A DNA stretch of 64,000 nt from Phoenix dactylifera (Eukaryota; Streptophyta; Magnoliopsida; Arecales; Arecaceae). The stretch spans positions 310,001-374,000 of the forward strand of contig NW_024067891.1 in NCBI RefSeq assembly GCF_009389715.1, given 5' to 3'. Both the position numbers and the translations under genes were made by a program. Numbering within the stretch: position 1 is the stretch's first letter; each line of letters starts with the position of its first letter. Positions 11,801 through 20,988 of the stretch are shown piece by piece. The notes under the pieces are model-generated. The model did no database searches and was not told where the DNA came from. It worked only from the letters and a program-made list of their open reading frames with translations.

Positions 11801-13473
11801 ATAAATTTTAATTTCACAAAAGTGGCCTAAAGTTATTAGAGGATGGCAATATCAATAATTATTGGTATTCTTGTATTTATCAATGAATCAAATGAAGAAA
11901 AAAAGTGCTAGCCATATCTATTTCAAGTGAGTAATTTTATGTGCCGGATGCCTCGAACCCATTCTTCTAAACAACCTACAGCAATAATAAGGCAACAAGA
12001 AAAACCTTTAGTATTCAATAACATTCTAGGGTTATTGGTGAAATGCCATTTAGTCCCCTAAGAATGTCAATGTGCCTGTCATGCAGGTGGATGTAGAGTG
12101 TGCATGGCTGCAACACAGGCTCTCCATGCCCCCTTTAGAGGTGGACTACCAACAACTTGATCTTTCCGAACCTAAGATCCTTCAATCTGGGAGATTACGA
12201 GGTAATACTAAAAAGGTGGACAATTTGCAAGAGATCCAATCAATTGCTTCAGCCTCTCAGGAACTTGTTAACAATGCCAGCTACACTGACATATGGGCTG
12301 GAAGTTGTTCTCAGTTTGATGAGTTTTCCTCCCTATTGGAGTTCGGAGTCAATAGAAAAACTGAAGGCATACACTTCTCTCAAATGGATGGATTGGGTTC
12401 TTCAAGATCCATGCCTAAGCCATATGAAGTAGAAGAGCCAACAAAGTTTGATAGAGATAAGTGATCTAGAAGAGGAGTTTAAAGATAAGAAGAGAAAAGA
12501 GAACCTAAAAGGGGTGAAAATATTGAGCAATGAAATAATAGAGGTACAATATTCAAACATTAAATCAGTGACAACCTTCTTTTATTCCTGTTAAAATATA
12601 ACCATTGAAGATAACTTTAAATAATTGCCAATCAGATAGCTCTAACGGAGCAACAGAGCACACCAATTGAGAGCATTCCAAGTCATCAAGTAAAAGAGAA
12701 TGCAGATGCTGAAGGTATGCATATAAAAATATTATCTTATTCATTTGACTCCACTTTAGATCATTCCATTAACTCAAAGTTATATTGTAGGAGAAGCCAA
12801 TCTATACACAAATTCGCCTGATAAAGGAGGCATTGGCAACAAACCCATCTTTTCACAAGTTCAACCCGATGATTTTGCTCTTGGTTTCATTCATCCATTG
12901 GAGGTCTACCAGCAGGACCACGACAACAATGCTTATGCCACGGAACCGGCAATTGATGTTTATGAGAAAGTTGAAGTCAAGCATGGGTTATTTGTTTCAA
13001 GTGGGGGTGCAGCTGAAACATTCTTTCTTCATGTTGAGCCTTTGAAGAAGGTCAGGTTCCATCTGAACCCAATGGTTAGACAAGACATGGCTGAGAGGAA
13101 TGAGTTTCCAACAAAAGATAGAGGTAGATTTTCTTTCTTTGGCTCGTTCAAGGCATTTATTGAAGAAAACACTCAGAAGATGACAGGGAAGATTTCCATG
13201 AAGGCACTCAGAAGGTCCTTTATTGGCGACAAAACAGTGTTTGGAATGCTACAAATTCTTGCAGTTCTGTTGACATCATGCATTTATTTCGGGGAGGTGT
13301 CAGATCAAGCAAATCTGAGGAAGCAAATTTTTTCAATGGATCATCCCATGAAAGGAGAAAGAGAGGGTAGATATCTTGACGGACCAAAGAAAGCGAAGGA
13401 AGGTGAAGACAACATTTGGTTTCTCAACGTCAGAGGGAAAAGCATTTCCAGTACGTTTTTAAATGGGAAATGA
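8819..13473 (+). CDS. NAC-domain transcription factor with C-terminal membrane anchor; frame broken in exon 4
   Basis: Exons, by GT-AG borders and frame: 8819-8975, 10549-10826, 10975-11298, 12087-12543, 12636-12714 and 12791-13473. The NAC DNA-binding domain fills residues 6-157: subdomain A ([14 protein letters not shown]), B ([13 protein letters not shown]), C (EWYFF, then [18 protein letters not shown]), D ([10 protein letters not shown], then DWVMHEYRL) and E ([10 protein letters not shown]). This most resembles the Arabidopsis NAC028/NAC045/NAC086 clade, from memory. The last exon encodes a hydrophobic segment of about 19 residues (13234-13290) with a 60-residue tail, as in membrane-tethered NACs that are released and move to the nucleus. 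Exon 4 is 457 nt, one more than its neighbours' phases allow. As read, the frame ends at TGA 12462-12464 (378 aa); without the extra base near 12440-12450 it would run to about 658 aa. The cause may be a real frameshift, an alternative form or a sequence error. Confidence 0.88.
8976..10548 (+). other. Intron 1 of the NAC gene
   Basis: This 1573-bp intron sits between NAC subdomains B and C, a position common in NAC genes. It starts GTATT and ends TTTCAG, phase 1. It is AT-rich with a poly-A run near 9687. I see no gene or clear transposon in it. Confidence 0.75.
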
Positions 13474-13721
13474 TCTTTCCTCTCTGCAGCTTTCGCTCTC
13501 TATGCTTCAAAAGTCACCGACTCCTGACCTTGAAGACATAGCCATGGCCTATCCTTCTGTTCTGACAATATTTCATTTATTTGTAACTTATAAATAACAT
13601 ACTGATTAGCTGTAACCAGACACTTGTTATGGTTACTCAAAACATTAACATAAAATATTTCAAGTATACAAGAATTAAATTGTCATACATTAAACTTGAT
13701 TTTGCATGGGTTATTGGATAA
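13474..13721. other. 3' flank of the NAC gene
   Basis: Probable 3' untranslated region. An AATAA-containing stretch near 13587-13600 could serve as a weak poly(A) signal. There is no coding sequence. Confidence 0.4.
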
Positions 13722-14127
13722 TGTTAGACCTGATTTGTGGTAGGGTGTCTATGATAGGCTGACGCAACCCGGCCGACTTGGTTTAATTTTTTTTGAAGGA
13801 GGATAAAAGAGAATTTCAACCATCCAAAACCAGCCCAATGTTAATAAATTTCCTCTCCATTTCTATAAGACTGCAGCCTCTCCCTCTTCCGTGATGTGTG
13901 ATCTCAAAAACTATAGTGTATAGAAAGAGAGAGACAAGACCAAGAACCAACCCTTTCCTTCTCCAACTACATTTATCATTGGTGTTTGTGCTGTGAGAAG
14001 AAGGTTCTTCTCACGTAGATCAACCCCACTACGAGAAAGGGAACGTGAAATATTCGTAGTCAATCGATTTCATTAAGATGCAAGAGAAAACTCGAAGCTT
14101 GGTCGATCTTTAATCTTTGTTTTATAT
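13722..14127 (+). repeat. Decayed 5' LTR of a SIRE-like copia element
   Basis: This lies directly before a methionine-tRNA primer site and copia gag remains, so it should be the 5' LTR. A possible TG start is at 13722. A CT- and GA-rich leader with 'agaaagagagagac' near 13920 fits R-U5. No partner LTR was found downstream in the window. Confidence 0.5.
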
Positions 14128-14139
14128 TGGTATCAAAGC
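14128..14139 (+). other. Primer binding site (initiator Met-tRNA type)
   Basis: TGGTATCAAAGC differs by one base from the usual plant retrotransposon primer site TGGTATCAGAGC. It fixes the orientation (+) of the decayed copia element around it. Confidence 0.7.
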
Positions 14140-15183
14140 AATGATGGGTATTTTCATTTTTACTCATGCTTCCTCTAATTCTAGGGATGTTAAACATCCT
14201 TTTGAAAAGTTCAGTTTAAACAGCTTTCCATAACCTAGCAATTAGAGGGATCTTGGTGGTCTCTCATGGTAACTTTTTACACAATATTATGTTGTTACTT
14301 TTAGGAATTAGATGGATTATTGGCATGTGATCAATCCTGGAAATTGTCAGTCAAATCCATTCAAGAGATTGCCAAGGAGTGGTTGCACGTCCTATCGGCC
14401 AAGAAACGAGAAAGTTATAAGGGCCTAAAATTGGTGGTCGAATCAGTTTCAAAAGAAGGTAGAGAACTATCATCTAATGAATAGAGTGGCACAATTCATA
14501 AATTAAATAAACACTGTACCTTCTTTTCCATTCAAGTTCCAGGTGTTTAAGTATTGGAAGCGGTTGCACAGTGTGTCTGTGACGTGGAATAGACGTGTTA
14601 GTAAGTCAGCATTAATGTGGCGATGACATTGCTGTGGCATGATGATAATGTGGCACTGGTGTGTCGTTGATGCAATGCGGACCCGCTGTTGATGTGACAT
14701 TGATTTGTCGCTAACATGCCACAACCATAGCGCTAATGTGTCGTTGAGCTAACTATGAAACACAGCCTAGAAGGGAATGAATCAAAGAAAAGAAGGTTCA
14801 TCACTCTCAAGTCAATGATTCAACGAGAAGATAAAAGTGAAGAATCTGATAATATAGAGGGTGGGAGGATATAACCCTTTTAACAAGAAGATTTAGAAGG
14901 TTTATGAGAAGAAGGCAAGGATAAAAAAAAAAGACCTTTGACTAAGAAGTAGAGCGCAAAAAAAAAAAAAAAAAAACCCGCTAATATGCTATGAGTATAA
15001 GAAGCCTGGTGACTTTAGTGCAAACTACCTATTACTAAAGAAGGCTCTGAAAAAGCCAAGAAAGAAGGCAATGGTCGTTGCTTAGAGTGACGGCAATGGT
15101 CGTTGCTTAGGGTGATAACAATGAATCAAAAACAGCAGGACAAATCCAACAAATAGCCAATCTACGACTCATGGTTTGTAAAG
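14140..15183 (+). pseudogene. Decayed copia gag, 5' portion
   Basis: The segment follows the primer site. Near 14989-15080 it translates to a damaged zinc knuckle, CYEYKKPGDFSANY, where the family has C-x2-C-x4-H-x4-C. Two of the cysteines and the histidine are lost. A KALKKPRKKAMVVA stretch follows, as in SIRE-type Gag. Stops and frameshifts are frequent, so no protein is made. A degenerate repeat built on 'aatgtggc' and 'gtgtcgttgatg' lies at 14590-14750. The frame is cut at 15183 by the young copia and resumes at 22124. Confidence 0.65.
14958..14976 (+). repeat. Run of 19 A
   Basis: A homopolymer tract inside decayed gag, just before the damaged zinc knuckle. Confidence 0.9.
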
Positions 15184-15635
15184 TGTTGGGAATATACTGT
15201 CCCAGAAAATTTTAAATCTATAATACTCTACTTCAATAAATAATAGGCAGAAATAGGCTTAGAGAAAATAAATAGAGAAAGTGGAAAAATGGAACCCGAG
15301 ATGCTGAGGCGTGGTATGTTGGTCACTTTCCTTGAAGTAGATTTCGCCGCCTTACAGTGCACTAGGCTTAGATGGCGTTCTACTCCTAAGATACAACAGC
15401 CTCTCGCACCTTTTCAAACAGCAACCAAGGCGTCGTATACAGCGGAGTCTGTTCTGTCCATTGCGAAGTCTAACTATGTTGGCGTGTTCCTTCTGCCTCA
15501 ATGATTTGCACGGATCAAAGAAGCCTTCGAACCCAGAATCAGTATGCAGCAAGCCCGATTGAAAGAAAAATAGCAAATAGGAAGAATAGAAGTTTTCTGT
15601 TTTCAATTCTGTTTTTTGTCTAATCCGAAGAGGTC

Positions 15636-15643
15636 TATTTATA
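15636..15643 (-). promoter_or_regulatory. LTR TATA box (left LTR)
   Basis: TATAAATA sits inside an inverted repeat (GTCTAT...ATAGAC). The right LTR has the same site at 21366-21373. Transcription would start roughly 30 bp further along the minus strand. Confidence 0.7.
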
Positions 15644-15819
15644 GACTTCTTCGGAACAGACGCGACCAAAAATCGGTCAACGGTCAAAACTGGTAATAAA
15701 GTTTGAAAAAACACTGGGAGTAGGATCAGCGGATGCGAGGTCGGTTGCGAAGAGGTGCTAACGAGGAAGCGACGTGGCTCCTCGTGCTAAGGGTGCGAAG
15801 CACGACTCATGCGCCTCTT

Positions 15820-16200
15820 GGCTCATCGCACCTGTTGTCCGACCTCGGCTCCTCTGGGCTCATTGCACCTGTTGTCCGACCTCGGCTCCTCTGGGCTCAT
15901 TGCACCTGTGGTCCGACCTCAGCCTCGGCACCTCGGACGAGCACAGGCACAAGGAACCTCGGACGAGCAGGGCCTCAGTCTCTTGGACGACCTCAGCTCT
16001 GGGTCGCACAGGTGCAAGGAACCTCGGACGAGCAGGGCCTACGAGCACAGGCACGGGCGCAAGGAAACTTGGACGAGCAGGGCACATGCGCAAAGAACCT
16101 TGGCTCGGACAAGCACAGCTCGGCCGCAAAGAGCCTTGGCTCGGACAAGCACAGCTCGGCCGCAAAGAACATGCGCAAAGAGCCTCGGACGAGCAGAGGC
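15820..16200 (-). repeat. GC-rich tandem repeat array in U3
   Basis: Two arrays lie upstream of the TATA box. One has a 37-bp unit containing 'gacctcggctcctctggg', repeated two to three times. The other has an exact 36-bp unit containing 'ttggctcggacaagcaca', present twice, flanked by variants of 'cctcggacgagcag'. The right LTR holds the same arrays near 21550-21930. Tandem U3 repeats are known in other copia elements as enhancer-like boxes. Confidence 0.8.
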
Positions 16201-16231
16201 AGGGAGAACCATGCTTTACGTAAAAGAAATG

Positions 16232-16308
16232 AAAAAGGAGAGAATGGGGAATCGAACCTGTCATCTCATCCTCACCCAAACAACGCACCAACCACCAAGC
16301 CATACTCC
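16232..16308 (-). other. tRNA-like segment with Pol III boxes (left LTR)
   Basis: On the minus strand it reads GGAGTATGG, then box A TGGCTTGGTGG (16292-16302), about 33 nt, then box B GGTTCGATTCC (16248-16258), then a TTTTT terminator (16232-16236). The T stem pairs poorly (only the inner two pairs), so it is not a working tRNA; it looks like a tRNA-derived SINE head or tRNA pseudogene captured by the LTR. Confidence 0.6.
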
Positions 16309-16388
16309 TTTATTAATATATATGTATAACATATATATATTTTAAGTATGAAAACTTTTAATCATTAATTTAACCAAAAAATCTAACA

Positions 16389-16400
16389 TTCCCCCACCTG
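16389..16400 (-). other. Polypurine tract of the young copia
   Basis: Minus-strand CAGGTGGGGGAA abuts the 3' LTR start TGTTAGAT. This is the usual primer site for plus-strand DNA synthesis. Confidence 0.8.
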
Positions 16401-16961
16401 ATTAAAATGTTTTCAAAACTTTATAAAATCAGAAAATAGTCAAACCGGGCTTGTTTATGTTACGACTTCAATAAAGGTAGCTTGCGGCTTTGAACCTTTA
16501 CCTAGTGAAAGTATATTTTCATCTGAAAGGTATAGTGGTAGCTAAAAAGTTTTGAACCAAATCCTTTGGTTCAGATTTCTATACACTTCACCCATGACAA
16601 ATGCAAATACTGGGTTCATCATAGGTGGTGCTTTTTCTGGCCTTATGCACCAATATCTCAGTTTCATGAGTGCTCTAGGGGTTAAACCCTTATCCCCATA
16701 GACTGCGGCCACACAGTCACACTCACATAGGTGAGTCCTCCAAGGGTGCTCGCAGCACAGCACCTTGCCATAGACTCGGACTCATTCAGAGTTTTAAACT
16801 CTTCCGTATACCTCTGCTGTATTTAGCACTCACATCACAGGGAGAGACTAAATGACATAAAGTCATTTTATTATAGTGCTAACTAATCATTAAACAACTT
16901 GTTTTTTCCGTTGAACCTTTCGTCTTGGGATCTCCAGTCAGAATAGGTTGGGTTGCCATTG
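16401..16961 (-). other. Untranslated segment between pol and the 3' LTR
   Basis: About 560 bp of element sequence without a long sense frame, ending at the polypurine tract. No further ORF was recognised. Confidence 0.6.
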
Positions 16962-19900
16962 TCAATGATTCCTTATGGGTTTCAATCCCATCCCCTTTGA
17001 TGTTTCTATGACTTTGCTTCTAGCCAGTCCTTTAGTTAAAGGATCTGCTAGGTTATCTTTAGATCCAACAAATTCCAAAGTTATGATACCATTTTTAATT
17101 AGGTATCTAATAGTCTTATGTCTCACACTAATGTGTCTTCTGTTTCTCTTGTTATACTCAGTATTTCTACAAGTATTAATTGCAGCTTCATTATCACATA
17201 ACAAAGAGATAGCAGGTATAGGCTTTTCCATAATAGGTATTTCAGACATAAGATTCTTAAACCATTCTGCTTCTTGACTTGCAGAATCTAAGGCTACAAT
17301 CTCAGCCTCCATAGTGGATCTTGTGATCACAGTTTGTTTGGATGATCTCCAAGCAACAGCTGCACCACCCAACATGAATATGTATCCACTAGTTCCTTTT
17401 CGGTTCACTGAATCAGTGATCCAACTAGCATCACTGTATCCTTCAAGTATAGTGGGAAATCTTGAGTAATGTAAACCATAATACATGGTACCTCTCAAGT
17501 ATCTAAGTACTCTATCCAGTGCTTCCCAGTGACTAAGACTAGGGCAACTATTAAACCTACTGAGCTTTCCTATAGCATAAGAAATATCAGGTCTACTTGT
17601 ATTTGCAACATACATCAGTGTCCCAATAATTTGAGCATATTTCTCTTGGGCCACTGGATCACCGTTATTGCACTTCAAGTTCAAACCATGCTCATAAGGT
17701 GTACTCACTGGTTTACAGTTGTACTTATCAAATTTCTTCAATATTTTCTCAATATATTGTGATTGATCAAAGATTATACCATCAGGTATTCTGGTAATCC
17801 TGTTACCAAGAATTACCTCTGCCTGACCTAAATCTTTCATATCAAAATTATTAGATAAGAAAGTTTTGATATCAGCCACCATATTCATATCAGTACCAAA
17901 AATTAAAATATCATCAACATATAAACACAAGATAATACATGAATCATTTTCTAACTTTGAATATAAGCACTTATCTGATTCATTTGCTTTAAAGCCATAA
18001 GAAACAATTATTTTATCAAATTTTCTATGCCATTGCTTAGGAGTTTGTTTTAAACCATAGAGGGATTTGACTAACCTACAGACTTTTCTTTCCTGTCCTT
18101 GAGCCACATATCCCTCTGGCTGATCCATATAGATCTCTTCCTCTAAATCACCATGAAGGAAGGCAGTCTTGACATCCATTTGATGAATTATCAAATTATG
18201 GATTGAAGCCAGTGCAATTAAAGTACGAATTGTGGTTATTCTAGTTACAGGAGAATATGTATCAAAGTAGTCAATACCCTCTTTCTGAGAAAAACCCTTA
18301 GCAACTAATCTTGCTTTGTATTTTTCAATAGAACCATCAGGTCTTAATTTCTTCTTAAATATCCATTTACAACCTATAGCCTTACTACCAGGTGGTAAGT
18401 CAGTTAAAAACCATGTTTTATTAGTCATAAGTGAATTCATTTCACTATTAATAGCTTCCTTCCAAAACATAGAATCTAATGAGTTCATAGCATCTTTATA
18501 AGTTTTAGGATCATCTTCAACCATAAAGATATAGAAATCAGATCCAAAATCTTTCTTTTTCTTAATTCTTTTTCCTTTACCAAGTTCATTAATATTATTA
18601 AGTTCATTTTCATTTTCATTATTAGGAATAATTAGAGAATTAGATGGCGAACTACAAGATGCATCATTAGATCTATCTATTAAATGCTTTTCTATTTTAT
18701 CCTTAAATGGAAAAATGTCTTCAAAGAAAGAAGCATCTTTAGATTCAATTATAGTATTCTTATCTATGCCATTAATATCAGAACTAATGACTAAGAACCT
18801 ATAAGTAACGCTATTAAGAGAATAACCAAGAAACACAGCATCAAAAGTATTAGGTCCTAATTTTCTTTTCTTGATTAAAGGAATATTAACCTTAGCCAAA
18901 CAACCCCAAACTTTTACAAAATTTAGGTTAGGTTTTCTTCCTTTCCAAAGTTCATAAGGAGATTTATTAGAACCTTTAAATAGAACCCTATTAAGCAGGA
19001 AACATGCAGTAAGCATTGCTTCCCCCCACCAAACCTCAGGTAAACCTGAGTTGGCAAGCAAAGATCTTACCATATCTTGCAGAGTCCTATTTTTCCTTTC
19101 AGCCACTCCATTAGACTGAGGTGAATAGGGAGGTGTAACTTCATGTAGAATTCCATTAACTCTACAGAATTCATTCAAGTCATTAGAGGTGTATTCTCCT
19201 CCTCTATCTGACCTGAGAATCTTTATTCTCTTGTCAAGTTGATTTTCTACTAAAGATTTGTAAGTCTTGAACATATCAAATGCTTCATCTTTAGATTTCA
19301 TTAAATAAACTTGACAATACTTAGAATAATTATCTATGAAGGTAATGAAATACCTTCTACCCCCTTTAGTCAAAGTTCCATTTAGATCACATACATCTGA
19401 ATGTATTAATTCTAATAAAGTTGAATTTCTATTTACTATTTTAAATGGTTTTCTAGGTTGTTTAGATTGAACACAAATTTGGCACCTTTTCTTTTCATTT
19501 AATGAAACATTAGGTAATAAACCAGAGCTAATCATTCTTTTAATAGTATTATTATTCACATGTCCTAATCTAGCATGCCAAAGAGATGAAGAACATATTG
19601 AAAGCACAATTTTATTATTGTTATCAGAAGGAAAATCCAAAGATACATTATTTATTACATACAAGCCATCACACTCATAGCCTTTGCCTACAAATGTTCC
19701 ATTCTTTGTTATAATCACTTTCTTAGATTGAAATAACAAAGAATAACCACTCCTATTTAGAAGAGATCCACTGATCAGATTCCTTCTTCCATCGGGCACA
19801 TGGTACACATTAAATAGTGTAAGCACATTTCCAGACGTAAGCCTTAGAAGTACTTTTCCAGTTCCAAGCACTCGTGCCGAGGTGGAGTTCCCCATAGTTA

Positions 19901-20231
19901 CTGTTAGGCCACTCCGGACCTGATAAGTAGTAAAAAGGGTATGATCAGTACACATATGAACATTCGCACCTGTATCCACTAACCAATCGGTAGAGCAAAT
20001 TGCCAAATTTAATTCTGGACTTAAAGTTACATACCGATCATCAGTACTAGTAGGACCAATACTGGATAGCACCATGTTGGTTTGTGGATTTGCAGGTTGA
20101 GAAAGCGCATGTTCATAGTTCTGATACTTCTTTCTCTTCATCCGGCATACTCGAGCCATATGACCGAGTTTCCCACAATTGTAGCAAATCGGCTTCCGAT
20201 CATTCTTATTAATATGGTGTTTTGGCTTCAT
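16962..20231 (-). CDS. Copia Pol polyprotein (protease, integrase, reverse transcriptase, RNase H)
   Basis: 1089 codons are open from the first Met after the amber stop at 20289. In order: a zinc knuckle C-x2-C-x4-H-x4-C at residues 16-29, which belongs to Gag; an aspartic protease site DTGANVHMC; a GAG_pre-integrase motif HARLGHV; an integrase core with HSDVC, SDRGGEYTS and NGVAERKNRTLQD; a copia reverse transcriptase with MDVKTAFLHGDLEEE and LYVDDILIFG; and RNase H with SDASW and STMEAEIVALDSA, ending DNLADPLTKGL. This is the copia order, integrase before reverse transcriptase. All catalytic motifs look intact. Nineteen further codons (20232-20288) are open upstream in the same frame, so Pol is probably made as a fusion with Gag when the stop is absent. 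Confidence 0.95.
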   Translation of the reverse strand: MKPKHHINKNDRKPICYNCGKLGHMARVCRMKRKKYQNYEHALSQPANPQTNMVLSSIGPTSTDDRYVTLSPELNLAICSTDWLVDTGANVHMCTDHTLFTTYQVRSGLTVTMGNSTSARVLGTGKVLLRLTSGNVLTLFNVYHVPDGRRNLISGSLLNRSGYSLLFQSKKVIITKNGTFVGKGYECDGLYVINNVSLDFPSDNNNKIVLSICSSSLWHARLGHVNNNTIKRMISSGLLPNVSLNEKKRCQICVQSKQPRKPFKIVNRNSTLLELIHSDVCDLNGTLTKGGRRYFITFIDNYSKYCQVYLMKSKDEAFDMFKTYKSLVENQLDKRIKILRSDRGGEYTSNDLNEFCRVNGILHEVTPPYSPQSNGVAERKNRTLQDMVRSLLANSGLPEVWWGEAMLTACFLLNRVLFKGSNKSPYELWKGRKPNLNFVKVWGCLAKVNIPLIKKRKLGPNTFDAVFLGYSLNSVTYRFLVISSDINGIDKNTIIESKDASFFEDIFPFKDKIEKHLIDRSNDASCSSPSNSLIIPNNENENELNNINELGKGKRIKKKKDFGSDFYIFMVEDDPKTYKDAMNSLDSMFWKEAINSEMNSLMTNKTWFLTDLPPGSKAIGCKWIFKKKLRPDGSIEKYKARLVAKGFSQKEGIDYFDTYSPVTRITTIRTLIALASIHNLIIHQMDVKTAFLHGDLEEEIYMDQPEGYVAQGQERKVCRLVKSLYGLKQTPKQWHRKFDKIIVSYGFKANESDKCLYSKLENDSCIILCLYVDDILIFGTDMNMVADIKTFLSNNFDMKDLGQAEVILGNRITRIPDGIIFDQSQYIEKILKKFDKYNCKPVSTPYEHGLNLKCNNGDPVAQEKYAQIIGTLMYVANTSRPDISYAIGKLSRFNSCPSLSHWEALDRVLRYLRGTMYYGLHYSRFPTILEGYSDASWITDSVNRKGTSGYIFMLGGAAVAWRSSKQTVITRSTMEAEIVALDSASQEAEWFKNLMSEIPIMEKPIPAISLLCDNEAAINTCRNTEYNKRNRRHISVRHKTIRYLIKNGIITLEFVGSKDNLADPLTKGLARSKVIETSKGMGLKPIRNH

Positions 20232-20288
20232 AAGTTTTCTTTTGTTTCTAGGTCCACCCTTTTCAAATTTGAACTTATGGGTCTTATT

Positions 20289-20933
20289 CTAGCCTTCTAC
20301 AAAGTTCACCTTGGTTAGAAGCTCAGGATTCATGAGTTGCTCATTATCTTTCTCAAGGTGTTGTTCTTGGATCCTAATGGCAGACAATAGAGTTTTCATT
20401 GTCATATCCTCGGTTTTATGTTTCAGGGATAACCCAAAGTCTTTCCAAGAAGGTGGGAGCTTGTCAATGGTACAAGCAACTTGAAGGCTCTCAGTTATAC
20501 CCATTCCCCTTAAGCCTAATTCATGATAAATCACTGTTAACTCATGGGCTTGATCAACTACGGGCTTGGTGTCAACCATCTTATAAGACAGGAATTGACT
20601 AGCAGTATACTTGTCCATTCCGGCATCTTGGATACCATATTTCTTATTAAGATCATCCCAAATCTCCTTGGAGGTTTTAAAAGTGCAGTAGACATCAAAA
20701 AGGGGATCAGTAAGATAGGACAGAATCCTTCCCCTACACAGGTAGTCTTTCTTCTTAAATTCCTCCAAATTACAAGTTCTAGCTGGTTCATTCTCTTCCT
20801 CATTTGGAGGAGAGTCAAAGATTATGGAAAATAACCCAAGTGTGGTTAAGAAGATTTCCATCTTCTGTCTCCAACGCTTAAAGTTATTTCCATTAAATTT
20901 TTCAGGAGGAACCGGGTCACTTGCATTGGCCAT
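20289..20933 (-). CDS. Copia Gag, ended by an in-frame amber codon
   Basis: 214 codons. A typical copia Gag start: KFNGNNFKRWRQKMEIFL, then DPLFDVYCTFKTSKEIWDDL and SFLSYKMVD, the UBN2-type retrotransposon Gag pattern. It forms the capsid of the virus-like particle. The stop TAG at 20289-20291 is followed in the same frame by basic residues and the zinc knuckle of the pol frame, so Gag and Pol are one reading frame with one amber codon between them. A TGG-to-TAG change would explain it; readthrough cannot be excluded. Confidence 0.92.
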   Translation of the reverse strand: MANASDPVPPEKFNGNNFKRWRQKMEIFLTTLGLFSIIFDSPPNEEENEPARTCNLEEFKKKDYLCRGRILSYLTDPLFDVYCTFKTSKEIWDDLNKKYGIQDAGMDKYTASQFLSYKMVDTKPVVDQAHELTVIYHELGLRGMGITESLQVACTIDKLPPSWKDFGLSLKHKTEDMTMKTLLSAIRIQEQHLEKDNEQLMNPELLTKVNFVEG

Positions 20934-20988
20934 TGGGGTAACTCTAAGTACTAGCCTATTATATGTAGGAGAGAATCTACTTCAAGAA

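Larger units (their letters stand above)
15184..16388 (-). repeat. 3' LTR of the young copia
   Basis: It is 1205 bp long, TG...CA. On the element's sense strand its U3 begins at 16388. U3 contains a tRNA-like segment (16232-16308) and a GC-rich array of short tandem repeats (15820-16200). A TATA box TATAAATA follows at 15636-15643. Several frames are open across the GC-rich array on both strands; they reflect repeat composition and are not counted as genes. Confidence 0.95.

Noticed and set aside
12087..12464. A normal donor site ending exon 4 before the TGA (GAA|GTAGAA or AA|GTGATC)
   Set aside because: GAA|GTAGAA would keep phase 0 with exon 5 but discards the open ISDLEEEF segment before the strong donor at 12544. 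AA|GTGATC gives a TAG on joining exon 5. The frameshift reading explains more of the sequence, though the first alternative deserves an RNA check.
16232..16308. A functional tRNA gene
   Set aside because: Boxes A and B are present, but the T stem pairs at only two of five positions and the acceptor arms do not match well. It is kept only as a tRNA-like segment.
15733..16345. Four long overlapping frames on both strands in the left LTR of the young copia (and again at 21463-22075)
   Set aside because: They arise from GC-rich tandem repeats in U3, carry no domain and overlap in several frames. Repeat composition explains them.
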